From the NCBI GenBank assembly GCA_002439555.1, contig DJOC01000018.1:12510-18672 (forward strand): a stretch of 6,163 nt of DNA, in the 5' to 3' direction. The notes under the pieces were generated by a model. That model made no database searches. It worked only from the letters and a program-made list of their open reading frames with translations, and was not told the DNA's origin. This document shows, one piece after another, positions 1-5,439 of the stretch (its first letter is position 1; each line of letters begins with the position of its first letter). Source of the DNA: Caryophanales bacterium UBA6448 (GTDB lineage Bacteria; Bacillota_I; Bacilli_A; RF39; UBA660). A program made the translations under genes and the position numbers.

Positions 1-204
1 CATCAAATATTCCTATCTAAATTATATAATAACAAAATTTATAAACCAAGCAAGCAGACAAAAATTTTGGTTAAATATCAAGAATATGTTATAGTGAATT
101 TAGAGTTTTATGCAAATATTTTACATTTCTTCTTTCATCTAGTAAAAAGCCTTGGTACTCCAAAACCCTTAGAAAAAATAATAAAGTTGTTAGTTGACAA
201 GTAA
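1..204 (+). CDS. 3' end of an unidentified protein gene (5' partial)
   Basis: Frame 1 is open from the first base of the window to a TAA at 202-204, giving 67 codons without a stop in very AT-rich DNA. The other frames I read here are broken. There is no in-frame ATG, so if real the gene starts upstream of the window. The translation looks protein-like: a hydrophobic, aromatic stretch (ANILHFFFHLVK) followed by a lysine-rich tail (KSLGTPKPLEKIIKLLVDK). I do not recognise the family. Its last codons (Val-Asp-Lys-stop) overlap the -35 element of the ileS leader promoter. No terminator of its own is visible, so its transcript may run into the T-box leader and end at that attenuator. A chance open frame is the main alternative. 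Confidence 0.5.
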   Translation, partial: HQIFLSKLYNNKIYKPSKQTKILVKYQEYVIVNLEFYANILHFFFHLVKSLGTPKPLEKIIKLLVDK

Positions 205-222
205 TAAAAAAAAGCATATAAT
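194..222 (+). promoter_or_regulatory. Consensus sigma-A promoter of the ileS T-box leader
   Basis: TTGACA at 194-199 and TATAAT at 217-222 are both perfect consensus hexamers with the ideal 17-bp spacer. The predicted transcription start is near 229, just before Stem I of the T-box. A promoter this strong suits a gene controlled by attenuation, where initiation is constitutive and output is set by readthrough. The -35 hexamer overlaps the end of the upstream open frame. Confidence 0.9.
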
Positions 223-228
223 TTAGAT

Positions 229-445
229 ATGTTTTGAGAAAAACTATGAACAAGACGAAATTACTTATGGAGTTGATAAGAGAGTTAGCATATGGTGAAA
301 GCTAATAACAAAATAGTAATTTAGATCACTTGGGAGTTGTTTATCTAAGTAAATAGGGTAAACTGTGTAATTCGCATTAAGAATAATAAGTTAAATATAA
401 AGGTGGTACCGTGCAATATGCACCCTTTTGGTAACCACTTTTTTT
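229..445 (+). promoter_or_regulatory. Isoleucine-specific T-box riboswitch leader
   Basis: This leader senses uncharged tRNA-Ile and lets transcription continue into ileS when isoleucine charging is low. Stem I is readable. Its basal pairs are AACT 242-245 with AGTT 335-338, and CAAG 251-254 with CTTG 329-332. The middle helix pairs 258-265 with 315-322 and closes the specifier loop. The distal part has an AGAGAG bulge (279-284), helix TTAGC/GCTAA (285-289/301-305) and a GGTGAAAG-type apical loop. The specifier triplet in AGATCA is ATC (325-327), an Ile codon followed by the usual purine. The T-box core AGGTGGTACCGTGC lies at 401-414. Its TGGT (404-407) can pair with the ACCA end of tRNA-Ile (discriminator A). 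The antiterminator pairs AAAGG (399-403) with CCTTT (424-428) and GTGCA (411-415) with TGCAC (419-423) around the 7-nt TGGTACC bulge. A small stem at 364-376 may be Stem III. Confidence 0.93.
401..445 (+). terminator. T-box attenuator (intrinsic terminator alternative to the antiterminator)
   Basis: The 5' arm AGGTGGTACC (401-410) pairs with GGTAACCACTT (430-440), with one bulged A, over the inner GTGCA/TGCAC hairpin. A run of seven T (439-445) follows. The 5' arm is the T-box sequence itself, so binding of uncharged tRNA to 404-407 excludes this hairpin. The T-run ends directly before the ileS ribosome binding site. Confidence 0.88.
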
Positions 446-448
446 ATT

Positions 449-454
449 GGAGGG
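449..454 (+). promoter_or_regulatory. Ribosome binding site that fixes the ileS start
   Basis: GGAGGG lies 7 nt before ATG 462. The in-frame TTG at 447 overlaps the end of the terminator T-run and the Shine-Dalgarno sequence itself, so it cannot be the start. The first real codon is ATG 462. Confidence 0.88.
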
Positions 455-461
455 AAGAAAG

Positions 462-3400
462 ATGTTTAAAAAATTAGATGAAAGAAAAACTAATGAAGTT
501 GAAAAAAGTATTTTAGATACTTGGCAAAAAGAGGATATTTTATCACTAACTACAAAAGGTGATGAAAACTTTGTATTTTATGATGGACCAATTTACGCTA
601 ATGCTAAACCAGGAATCCACCACGTATTTGCAAAGACAATTAAAGATGCTTTTTGTAAGTATAATGTAATGAATGGTAAAAAGGTACTTAGAAAAATAGG
701 ACTTGATACACACGGACTTCCAATTGAGGTTAATGTTGAAAAAAAATTAGGTTTTTCAGGTAAAGCAGATATTGAAAAGTTTGGCGTAGAAAATTTCTGT
801 AAAGAGTGTAATAAAGAAACCGCTACAAATATTGATGAAGTAGATAAAGTAACTCAAATGATGGGTCAATTTATTGATACTAAAAATCCATATATAACTT
901 GTAGTAATGATTATATTGAATCTGAATGGTGGATTTTAAAAACTATGCACGAAAAAGGACTTATTTATTATGGTTCTAAAGTACTTCCATATTGTCCTAG
1001 ATGTGGAACTGAACTTGCATCACATGAAGTAAGTCAAGGTTATGAAGAAGATAGTGTAAATACCGTTATTGTTCCTTTTAAAATAAAGGGTAAGGATGAA
1101 TATATGCTTGTATGGACTACAACTCCTTGGACACTGATTGATAATGTTGCTTTATGTGTTAATCCAGATTTAACTTATGTAAAAGTTGAAAGTATGGGTT
1201 ATAAATTTATTTTATGTGAAAGTTTAGTAGAAAAAGTTTTAGGAGAGAATGTAAAAGTTCTTGAATCATTTAAGGGTACTGATTTAGTGGGAACAGAGTA
1301 TGAACAATTAATGCCTTTTGCAAAAGTAGAGGGTAAAGCCTTTGTTACTCTTGCAGACTCTTATGTTACTGCAGAAGATGGTACAGGAATTGTTCATATT
1401 GCTCCGGCGTATGGTGCTGATGATAATAGAGTATGCACTCAAAATGGAATATCATTTGTTCAAAGTGTAGGTAGTGATGGTAAATATAAAATTGGTCCTT
1501 GGAAAGGCACTCTTGTAACTGATAAAGACCTTGAGATAGATATTATCAAATATTTAAAAGAAAATGATAAATTATTTAAGAAAATAAAAATGGTTCACGA
1601 TTATCCTCATTGCTGGAGATGTAAAAGTCCACTTATTTATTATGCAAAACCAGCTTGGTATGTAAAAACAACTGCTTATAAAGATAAAATTATTGAGGCT
1701 AATAAAGCTATTAATTGGTATCCTGATTATGTAGGACAAAAAAGATTTAATAACTGGCTTGAAAATATGATAGACTGGGGTATTTCAAGAAATAGATATT
1801 GGGGATGTCCTTTACCTATTTGGGTATGCGATGAATGTAATCATTTTGATGTAATTGGTAGCATCGAAGAATTATCAAGTAGAGCCAATGAAAAAGATAT
1901 TGATATTAAAAATATGGAACTTCATAGACCTTATGTAGATAATATTACAATGAAGTGTACATGTGGCGGCACAATGCATAGGGTTAAAGATGTTTTAGAT
2001 GTATGGTTTGATTCAGGTTCAATGCCTTATGCACAGTATCATTATCCATTTGAAAATAGGAAGCTTTTTGAAAGCCAATTTCCTGCAGATTTTATAGCCG
2101 AGGGAGTAGACCAAACTCGTGGATGGTTCTATGTACTACTTGTAATAAGTACAATAATAAGTGGTAAATCATCATTTAAAAATGTTGTAGTAAATGATAT
2201 GATGCTTGATAAAAATGGTAAAAAAATGAGTAAATCCACAGGTAATATCATTGATCCAATTGCTATTATGGAAAAATATGGAGCAGACTCTATTAGATGG
2301 TATATGCTTTATGCATCACCTGTATGGACTCCACTTAAATTTGATGAAGATGGTGTAAAAGAGGTATATTCTAAATTTGTAAATCCTTTAAAAAATACTT
2401 ATTCATTCTTTCAAATGTATGCTAATGTAGATAATATTAATATTTTAGATTGTAATATAGATTACTCTCAAAGAGAGGAAATTGATAAATGGCTTTTATC
2501 AAAATATAATAATTTAGTTAAAAATGTAAGAAATGCTTTTTCTGAATATGATTTAAATAAAGTTACTAAATATATTACATCATTTGTATCTGATGATTTA
2601 TCAAATTGGTATATTAGACGTAATCGTAATAGATTCTGGGGAAGCAAGCTTAATAACTCAAAGAAAAGTGTTTATATGACTACTTATGAAGTATTAAGTG
2701 GACTATGTAAATTAATTGCTCCGATTGCACCATTCGTTTCCGAAGAAATCTATACTAATTTAACACAAGAAAAATCAGTTCATTTAGCAAGTTACCCAGT
2801 TTGCAATGAAAGCCTTATAAATCCTTCTTTAGAGGAAAAAATGGATTTAGTAAGAGATCTTATTTCTATAGGTAGATACGCTAGAGAAGAAAATAAAATT
2901 AAAGTAAGACAACCACTTAGTGAAGTATTAATTGATGGCAAATATGAAAGTGTTATTGATAATTTAACATCCCTTATTAAAGAGGAATTAAATGTTAAAG
3001 AGGTTAAATTTATAAATGATATTAATACTTATATGAACTTTGAGGTAAAACCTAACTTTAAAGAGGCTGGTAAAGTATTTGGTAAAAATATGAAAGCTTA
3101 TCAAGAAAAATTATTAAATTTAACCGAAGAAGAACTTGAAAGTATTCAAAAAGGTGAAAGTATTACTTTAAATATAAATGGTGAAAATTATGAAGTTAAT
3201 TCATCTTTAGTTGATATTAGATATAATGCAAAAGAGGGCTTTGATATCGGTATGGATAATGGTAAGTTTGTAATACTTAATGCTGTTATTACTGATTCAC
3301 TTAAAAAGGAGGGTAATGCTAGAGAATTTGTATCTAAAGTACAAGCAATTAGAAAGGAAAGTAATTTTGATATTGATAATAGAATTATAATATATGTTAA

Positions 3401-3554
3401 TGCTGATGAAGAGTTTGAAAGTTCTATTAAAGATAATCTAGATTATGTTAAAAATGAAACTCTTGCTACAGAAATTAATTTTGATGATTCTATAGAAAAA
3501 GATTTAACTTTAAATGATTATAGTGTTGGTATTAAACTAGAAAGGGTAGCGTAA
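462..3554 (+). CDS. ileS: Isoleucyl-tRNA synthetase, type 2 (IleRS2), with GIHH signature
   Basis: This class I synthetase activates isoleucine with ATP and charges tRNA-Ile in the cytoplasm. From ATG 462 it has 1030 residues, the length of type 2 (eukaryote-like) IleRS rather than the roughly 920 of classic bacterial type 1. Catalytic landmarks are FYDGP (39-43), G51-I-H-H54 in place of HIGH, DTHGLPIEV shortly after, GVDQTRGWF (548-556) and KMSKS (588-592). The CP1 editing domain shows the Thr-rich TTTPWTL (219-225) and GTGIVHIAP...GADD (307-321), so editing looks intact. Cysteine pairs C178/C181, C456/C459 and C499/C501 suggest zinc sites. The anticodon-binding domain includes DLSNWYIRR (712-720), and the C-terminal extension contains KVRQPL and a GNAREFVSKVQ block typical of type 2. 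Expression is controlled by the T-box leader. The oddity is the swapped HXGH signature, which in other IleRS2 goes with extreme mupirocin resistance. The identity is very secure; the resistance is inferred. Confidence 0.98.
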   Translation: MFKKLDERKTNEVEKSILDTWQKEDILSLTTKGDENFVFYDGPIYANAKPGIHHVFAKTIKDAFCKYNVMNGKKVLRKIGLDTHGLPIEVNVEKKLGFSGKADIEKFGVENFCKECNKETATNIDEVDKVTQMMGQFIDTKNPYITCSNDYIESEWWILKTMHEKGLIYYGSKVLPYCPRCGTELASHEVSQGYEEDSVNTVIVPFKIKGKDEYMLVWTTTPWTLIDNVALCVNPDLTYVKVESMGYKFILCESLVEKVLGENVKVLESFKGTDLVGTEYEQLMPFAKVEGKAFVTLADSYVTAEDGTGIVHIAPAYGADDNRVCTQNGISFVQSVGSDGKYKIGPWKGTLVTDKDLEIDIIKYLKENDKLFKKIKMVHDYPHCWRCKSPLIYYAKPAWYVKTTAYKDKIIEANKAINWYPDYVGQKRFNNWLENMIDWGISRNRYWGCPLPIWVCDECNHFDVIGSIEELSSRANEKDIDIKNMELHRPYVDNITMKCTCGGTMHRVKDVLDVWFDSGSMPYAQYHYPFENRKLFESQFPADFIAEGVDQTRGWFYVLLVISTIISGKSSFKNVVVNDMMLDKNGKKMSKSTGNIIDPIAIMEKYGADSIRWYMLYASPVWTPLKFDEDGVKEVYSKFVNPLKNTYSFFQMYANVDNINILDCNIDYSQREEIDKWLLSKYNNLVKNVRNAFSEYDLNKVTKYITSFVSDDLSNWYIRRNRNRFWGSKLNNSKKSVYMTTYEVLSGLCKLIAPIAPFVSEEIYTNLTQEKSVHLASYPVCNESLINPSLEEKMDLVRDLISIGRYAREENKIKVRQPLSEVLIDGKYESVIDNLTSLIKEELNVKEVKFINDINTYMNFEVKPNFKEAGKVFGKNMKAYQEKLLNLTEEELESIQKGESITLNINGENYEVNSSLVDIRYNAKEGFDIGMDNGKFVILNAVITDSLKKEGNAREFVSKVQAIRKESNFDIDNRIIIYVNADEEFESSIKDNLDYVKNETLATEINFDDSIEKDLTLNDYSVGIKLERVA

Positions 3555-3568
3555 AGTTACCTTTTTTT
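3541..3568 (+). terminator. Probable terminator overlapping the ileS stop codon
   Basis: AAAGGGTA (3541-3548) can pair with TACCTTTT (3558-3565), including one G-T wobble. The loop is 9 nt and the T-run continues to 3568. The stem includes the last ileS codons and the TAA is in the loop. It is short and AT-rich, so termination may be partial. It separates ileS from the next gene, which has its own promoter. Confidence 0.5.
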
Positions 3569-3586
3569 ATGAATGTTTATAAAATG

Positions 3587-3597
3587 TGTGATATAAT
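3587..3597 (+). promoter_or_regulatory. Extended -10 promoter of the glycosyltransferase gene
   Basis: TGTG-A-TATAAT (3587-3597) matches the Gram-positive extended -10 pattern TRTGnTATAAT exactly. There is no convincing -35 at 3569-3574, which extended -10 promoters tolerate. The predicted start of transcription, about 7 nt downstream, falls on or next to the A of ATG 3604. Confidence 0.75.
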
Positions 3598-3603
3598 CAT
3601 ATT

Positions 3604-4806
3604 ATGAAACAAGAAAATAATAAAAAAATAACAATTGGACTTTTTGGTGATTCATTTTTCCCTATGGCAGATGGGGTAATTATGGTTATGGATAATTATG
3701 CACGAAGACTTTGTAAATATGCAAATGTAATTGTATTTGTACCAGAGTATTTAACTAAAAAATATGATGATAGCATTTTTCCTTATAAGGTTGTAAGATG
3801 TCACTCTGTAAAAGTACCATTTTTAGATTATTCAGTATCTATACCTAAACTTGATGCAAAGTTTATGAGGAAGCTTAATAAATATAAACTTGATATTGTG
3901 CATGTTCATTCACCATTTACTTTAGGAAGAGCGGGACTTGCTTATGCTAAAAAACATCACGTACCTTGCATTGCCACAATGCACTCACAATTTAAACAAG
4001 ATTTTCAAAGAGCAGTAAAATCTGATATACTTGCCACTAAACTTAATAATAATTTAATGAAATTTTTTAATAAATGTGATGAATGCTGGGCAGTAAATAG
4101 TGAAGTTGCCAGAATATATTATGAAGATTATCATTATAAATGTCTTCCTAAAGTTATGAATAATGCTACGGAAATGCTTCCTGTAAAAAGTGAAAAAGAA
4201 GCTTTTAATTATATAAATAAAAAACATAATATTAAAAGTAATGAAAAAGTTTTTTTATTCGTTGGTAGAATTAATAAATTAAAAAATATATTTTTTATTG
4301 CTGATGCTTTAAAAGCAGTTAAAGAAAAAGATAAAAAATTAAAATTTAAAATGCTTTTCGTAGGTACTGGTCAAGATGAAAATGATTTAATAAATTATGT
4401 AAATGAACTTGGCATTAGTGAAAATGTTATAATGGTTGGTAAAATTACTGATAGGGAAGAACTTGCAAAATATTATGCAAGAGCAGATTTGTTTTTATTT
4501 CCATCACTTTATGATGCATCCTCAATTGTGCAAATAGAGTCAGCCTCTCAAAAAACACCTGGAGTATTTTTAAAAGGAAGTGCGACAAGTGCTACAGTAA
4601 CTGATAATGTAAATGGTTTTATAAGTGAAAATACAGTTGGAGCATATTCAGATAAAATTATTGAAGTTATGAATGATGACAAACTTTTAAATAAAGTAAA
4701 AGAAAATGCTTTTATAGATTTATATGTAACATGGGATAAGAAAGTTGATGAAGTATATAAAATTTATTTAGAAAAAATTAAGGAAAATAAGCGAAAAATT
4801 ATTTAA
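3604..4806 (+). CDS. GT4-type (GT-B fold) glycosyltransferase, probably envelope glycolipid or polysaccharide
   Basis: The 400-residue product is full length for a retaining GT4 glycosyltransferase, which moves a sugar from a nucleotide sugar to an acceptor. The N-terminal Rossmann half opens with ITIGLFGDSFFPMADGV (about 9-25), the GT4 acceptor-side start with a glycine loop. HVHSPFTLGRAG (100-111) and TMHSQF follow. The C-terminal half opens with FVGRINKLKN (to 228), the Arg/Lys donor-phosphate region. The catalytic EX7E motif is present as D304-ASSIVQI-E312, with Asp in place of the first Glu. No signal peptide or transmembrane segment is seen, so the protein is cytosolic or peripheral. 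The general layout recalls diacylglycerol glucosyltransferases and related membrane-sugar enzymes, but substrate and acceptor cannot be read from sequence. ATG 3604 has no Shine-Dalgarno site and lies at the predicted transcription start, suggesting a leaderless mRNA. It is unlikely to be co-transcribed with ileS. Confidence 0.88.
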   Translation: MKQENNKKITIGLFGDSFFPMADGVIMVMDNYARRLCKYANVIVFVPEYLTKKYDDSIFPYKVVRCHSVKVPFLDYSVSIPKLDAKFMRKLNKYKLDIVHVHSPFTLGRAGLAYAKKHHVPCIATMHSQFKQDFQRAVKSDILATKLNNNLMKFFNKCDECWAVNSEVARIYYEDYHYKCLPKVMNNATEMLPVKSEKEAFNYINKKHNIKSNEKVFLFVGRINKLKNIFFIADALKAVKEKDKKLKFKMLFVGTGQDENDLINYVNELGISENVIMVGKITDREELAKYYARADLFLFPSLYDASSIVQIESASQKTPGVFLKGSATSATVTDNVNGFISENTVGAYSDKIIEVMNDDKLLNKVKENAFIDLYVTWDKKVDEVYKIYLEKIKENKRKII

Positions 4807-4812
4807 AAAATG

Positions 4813-4832
4813 AAAAAAATGCAAATTTTTTT
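4813..4832 (+). terminator. Weak AT-only hairpin after the glycosyltransferase gene
   Basis: AAAAAAAT (4813-4820) and ATTTTTTT (4825-4832) can form an 8-bp stem with a GCAA (GNRA-type) loop, 6 nt after the TAA. The stem has no G-C pair, so it is a poor terminator by itself. It is the only candidate before the tRNA promoter. Confidence 0.3.
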
Positions 4833-4852
4833 AACAAATTTCAAAAAAAGTG

Positions 4853-4881
4853 TTCACAAACGCAAAAATATATGGTAAAAT
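4853..4881 (+). promoter_or_regulatory. tRNA operon promoter
   Basis: TTCACA (4853-4858) and TAAAAT (4876-4881) are separated by 17 bp. The -10 is preceded by TATGg (4871-4875), an extended -10 element. Transcription would start near 4888, about 35 nt before the first tRNA. Confidence 0.7.
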
Positions 4882-4922
4882 CTATATTGTCTTTGAAGAA
4901 AGAAAAGCACTTTCTTAATGAC

Positions 4923-5006
4923 GGAAGGATAGCGAAGTGGCCAAACGCGGCAGACTGTAAATCTGTTCCTTCGGGTTCGATGGTTCAAATCCATCTCCTT
5001 CCACCA
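4923..5006 (+). tRNA. tRNA-Tyr (anticodon GTA)
   Basis: The acceptor arm GGAAGGA (4923-4929) pairs with TCCTTCC (4996-5002), followed by A73 and an encoded CCA (5004-5006). The anticodon stem CAGA/TCTG (4951-4954/4962-4965) holds the loop CTGTAAA with anticodon GTA at 4957-4959. The T arm is GATGG TTCAAAT CCATC (4979-4995). The long variable arm around 4967-4978 is the class II form expected of bacterial tRNA-Tyr. It is first of three tRNAs in the operon. Confidence 0.97.
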
Positions 5007-5016
5007 TTTCAAATAT

Positions 5017-5092
5017 TGCCTCGTAGCCAAGTGGCAAGGCATCAGACTTTGACTCTGACATTCCGATGGTTCGAATCCATCCGAGGCAGCCA
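5017..5092 (+). tRNA. tRNA-Gln (anticodon TTG)
   Basis: The acceptor arm TGCCTCG (5017-5023) pairs with CGAGGCA (5082-5088). The U1-A72 pair and discriminator G (5089) are typical of tRNA-Gln, and CCA is encoded at 5090-5092. The anticodon stem CAGA/TCTG (5043-5046/5054-5057) holds the loop CTTTGAC with anticodon TTG at 5049-5051. It lies 10 nt after tRNA-Tyr. Confidence 0.97.
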
Positions 5093-5104
5093 TTTCAATA
5101 TTAT

Positions 5105-5180
5105 GTCTTGTTAGCTCAGTCGGTAGAGCATTTGACTTTTAATCAAAGGGTCTGGAGTTCGAATCTCCAACAAGACACCA
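5105..5180 (+). tRNA. tRNA-Lys (anticodon TTT)
   Basis: The acceptor arm GTCTTGT (5105-5111) pairs with ACAAGAC (5170-5176), followed by A73 and encoded CCA (5178-5180). The anticodon stem TTTGA/TCAAA (5131-5135/5143-5147) holds the loop CTTTTAA with anticodon TTT at 5138-5140. The T arm GGAGTTCGAATCTCC is canonical. It is last in the operon, 12 nt after tRNA-Gln, and is followed at once by a terminator. Confidence 0.97.
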
Positions 5181-5191
5181 TTAGAAAAAAT

Positions 5192-5218
5192 AATTTCCTA
5201 GATTTAGGAAATTTTTTT
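5192..5218 (+). terminator. Intrinsic terminator of the tRNA operon
   Basis: TTTCCTA (5194-5200) pairs with TAGGAAA (5205-5211) around a GATT loop. The stem is extended by A-T pairs from 5192-5193, and seven T follow at 5212-5218. It lies 11 nt after the tRNA-Lys CCA. Confidence 0.85.
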
Positions 5219-5317
5219 ATGGTTATTTTAAAAAACTCAATTTAGTGTTCATACAATATATTAAATATTTTTCAGCAAAAGAAAGTGAAACCAAAAACTA
5301 AAGGAAGGGGAAAATGA

Positions 5318-5398
5318 AACGGTGACAAATTGTCACCAGTTGAATTTAAAAATGCCGTGTTGAATTACAAAAAATACCCTCTTGACTTTTCTACTTAG
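5318..5398 (+). pseudogene. Possible transposase C-terminal remnant (IS3-like OrfB tail)
   Basis: This frame is closed at 5315-5317 (TGA) and 5396-5398 (TAG). It reads NGDKLSPVEFKNAVLNYKK and then about seven more residues. The LSPVEF-K/R-N block resembles the extreme C-terminus of IS3-family transposases (typically G-LSPVEYR-N). The codons GCC-GTG are less AT-rich than the surroundings. No upstream catalytic DDE region or terminal inverted repeat is visible, so at most a short decayed tail remains, and it runs into the -35 region of the next gene. The match is brief, so chance is a real alternative. Confidence 0.28.
5321..5337. repeat. 17-bp near-perfect palindrome
   Basis: GGTGACAA-A-TTGTCACC has 8-bp arms around one central base. 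It lies in the intergenic region 44 bp upstream of the -35 of the AbiEi gene. As RNA it would make a 7-bp stem with a 3-nt loop, but no T-run follows, so it is not a terminator. It could be a protein-binding operator, or it could be incidental to the possible transposase remnant that covers it. Confidence 0.6.
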
Positions 5399-5410
5399 CA
5401 CTGTTATACT
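5382..5410 (+). promoter_or_regulatory. Promoter of the AbiEi gene
   Basis: TTGACT (5382-5387) and TATACT (5405-5410) are separated by 17 bp, with TGt directly before the -10 as an extended element. The predicted start is near 5417. The -35 sits inside the left operator arm, so a bound repressor would block polymerase. Confidence 0.82.
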
Positions 5411-5428
5411 GTCAGTAAGAAAGTCAAA

Positions 5429-5433
5429 AGAGG
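5429..5433 (+). promoter_or_regulatory. Ribosome binding site of the AbiEi gene
   Basis: AGAGG at 5429-5433 stands 6 nt before ATG 5440. The next in-frame ATG at 5455 has no comparable site, which supports 5440 as the start. The site lies within the right operator arm. Confidence 0.7.
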
Positions 5434-5439
5434 TATTAA

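Larger units (their letters stand above)
5373..5437. promoter_or_regulatory. Inverted-repeat operator bracketing the AbiEi promoter
   Basis: The left arm AATACCCTCTTGACTTT (5373-5389) is repeated in inverted form at 5420-5437, whose reverse complement is AATACCTCTTTTGACTTT. The two differ by small indels only. The left arm contains the -35 and the right arm covers the start of the transcript and the ribosome binding site, with 30 bp between arms. The left arm is upstream of the predicted transcription start, so this is a DNA operator, not an RNA hairpin. Known AbiEi proteins bind inverted repeats at their own promoter and repress it, so autoregulation is the likely role. Confidence 0.65.

Noticed and set aside
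44..72. AACCAA (44-49) and TTGGTT (67-72) inverted repeat
   Set aside because: Only 6 bp with a 17-nt loop, no T-run, and inside an open reading frame; consistent with chance.
447..461. TTG 447 as an upstream start for ileS
   Set aside because: It overlaps the terminator T-run and the Shine-Dalgarno sequence. ATG 462 has GGAGGG at 7 nt and gives the expected IleRS N-terminus.
4854..5093. 79-codon open frame on the - strand over the tRNA genes
   Set aside because: It is antisense to tRNA-Tyr and tRNA-Gln. Its protein-like look comes from conserved tRNA sequence, a well-known source of false database proteins.
4872..5114. 80-codon open frame on the + strand over the tRNA genes
   Set aside because: It starts inside the tRNA promoter and reads through structured tRNA genes. 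No ribosome binding site is present.
5244..5270. Second copy of AGTGTTCA (also at 4849-4856, in the tRNA promoter) as a possible promoter
   Set aside because: No -10 hexamer lies at suitable spacing (5271-5276 is TTCAGC). The 8-base repeat alone is weak.
5303..5325. GGAAGGGG followed by ATG AAA CGG TGA, a 3-codon mini-ORF
   Set aside because: The site looks like a good ribosome binding site, but the frame ends after three codons, no promoter is visible for it, and reading TGA as Trp is not supported by the rest of the window.
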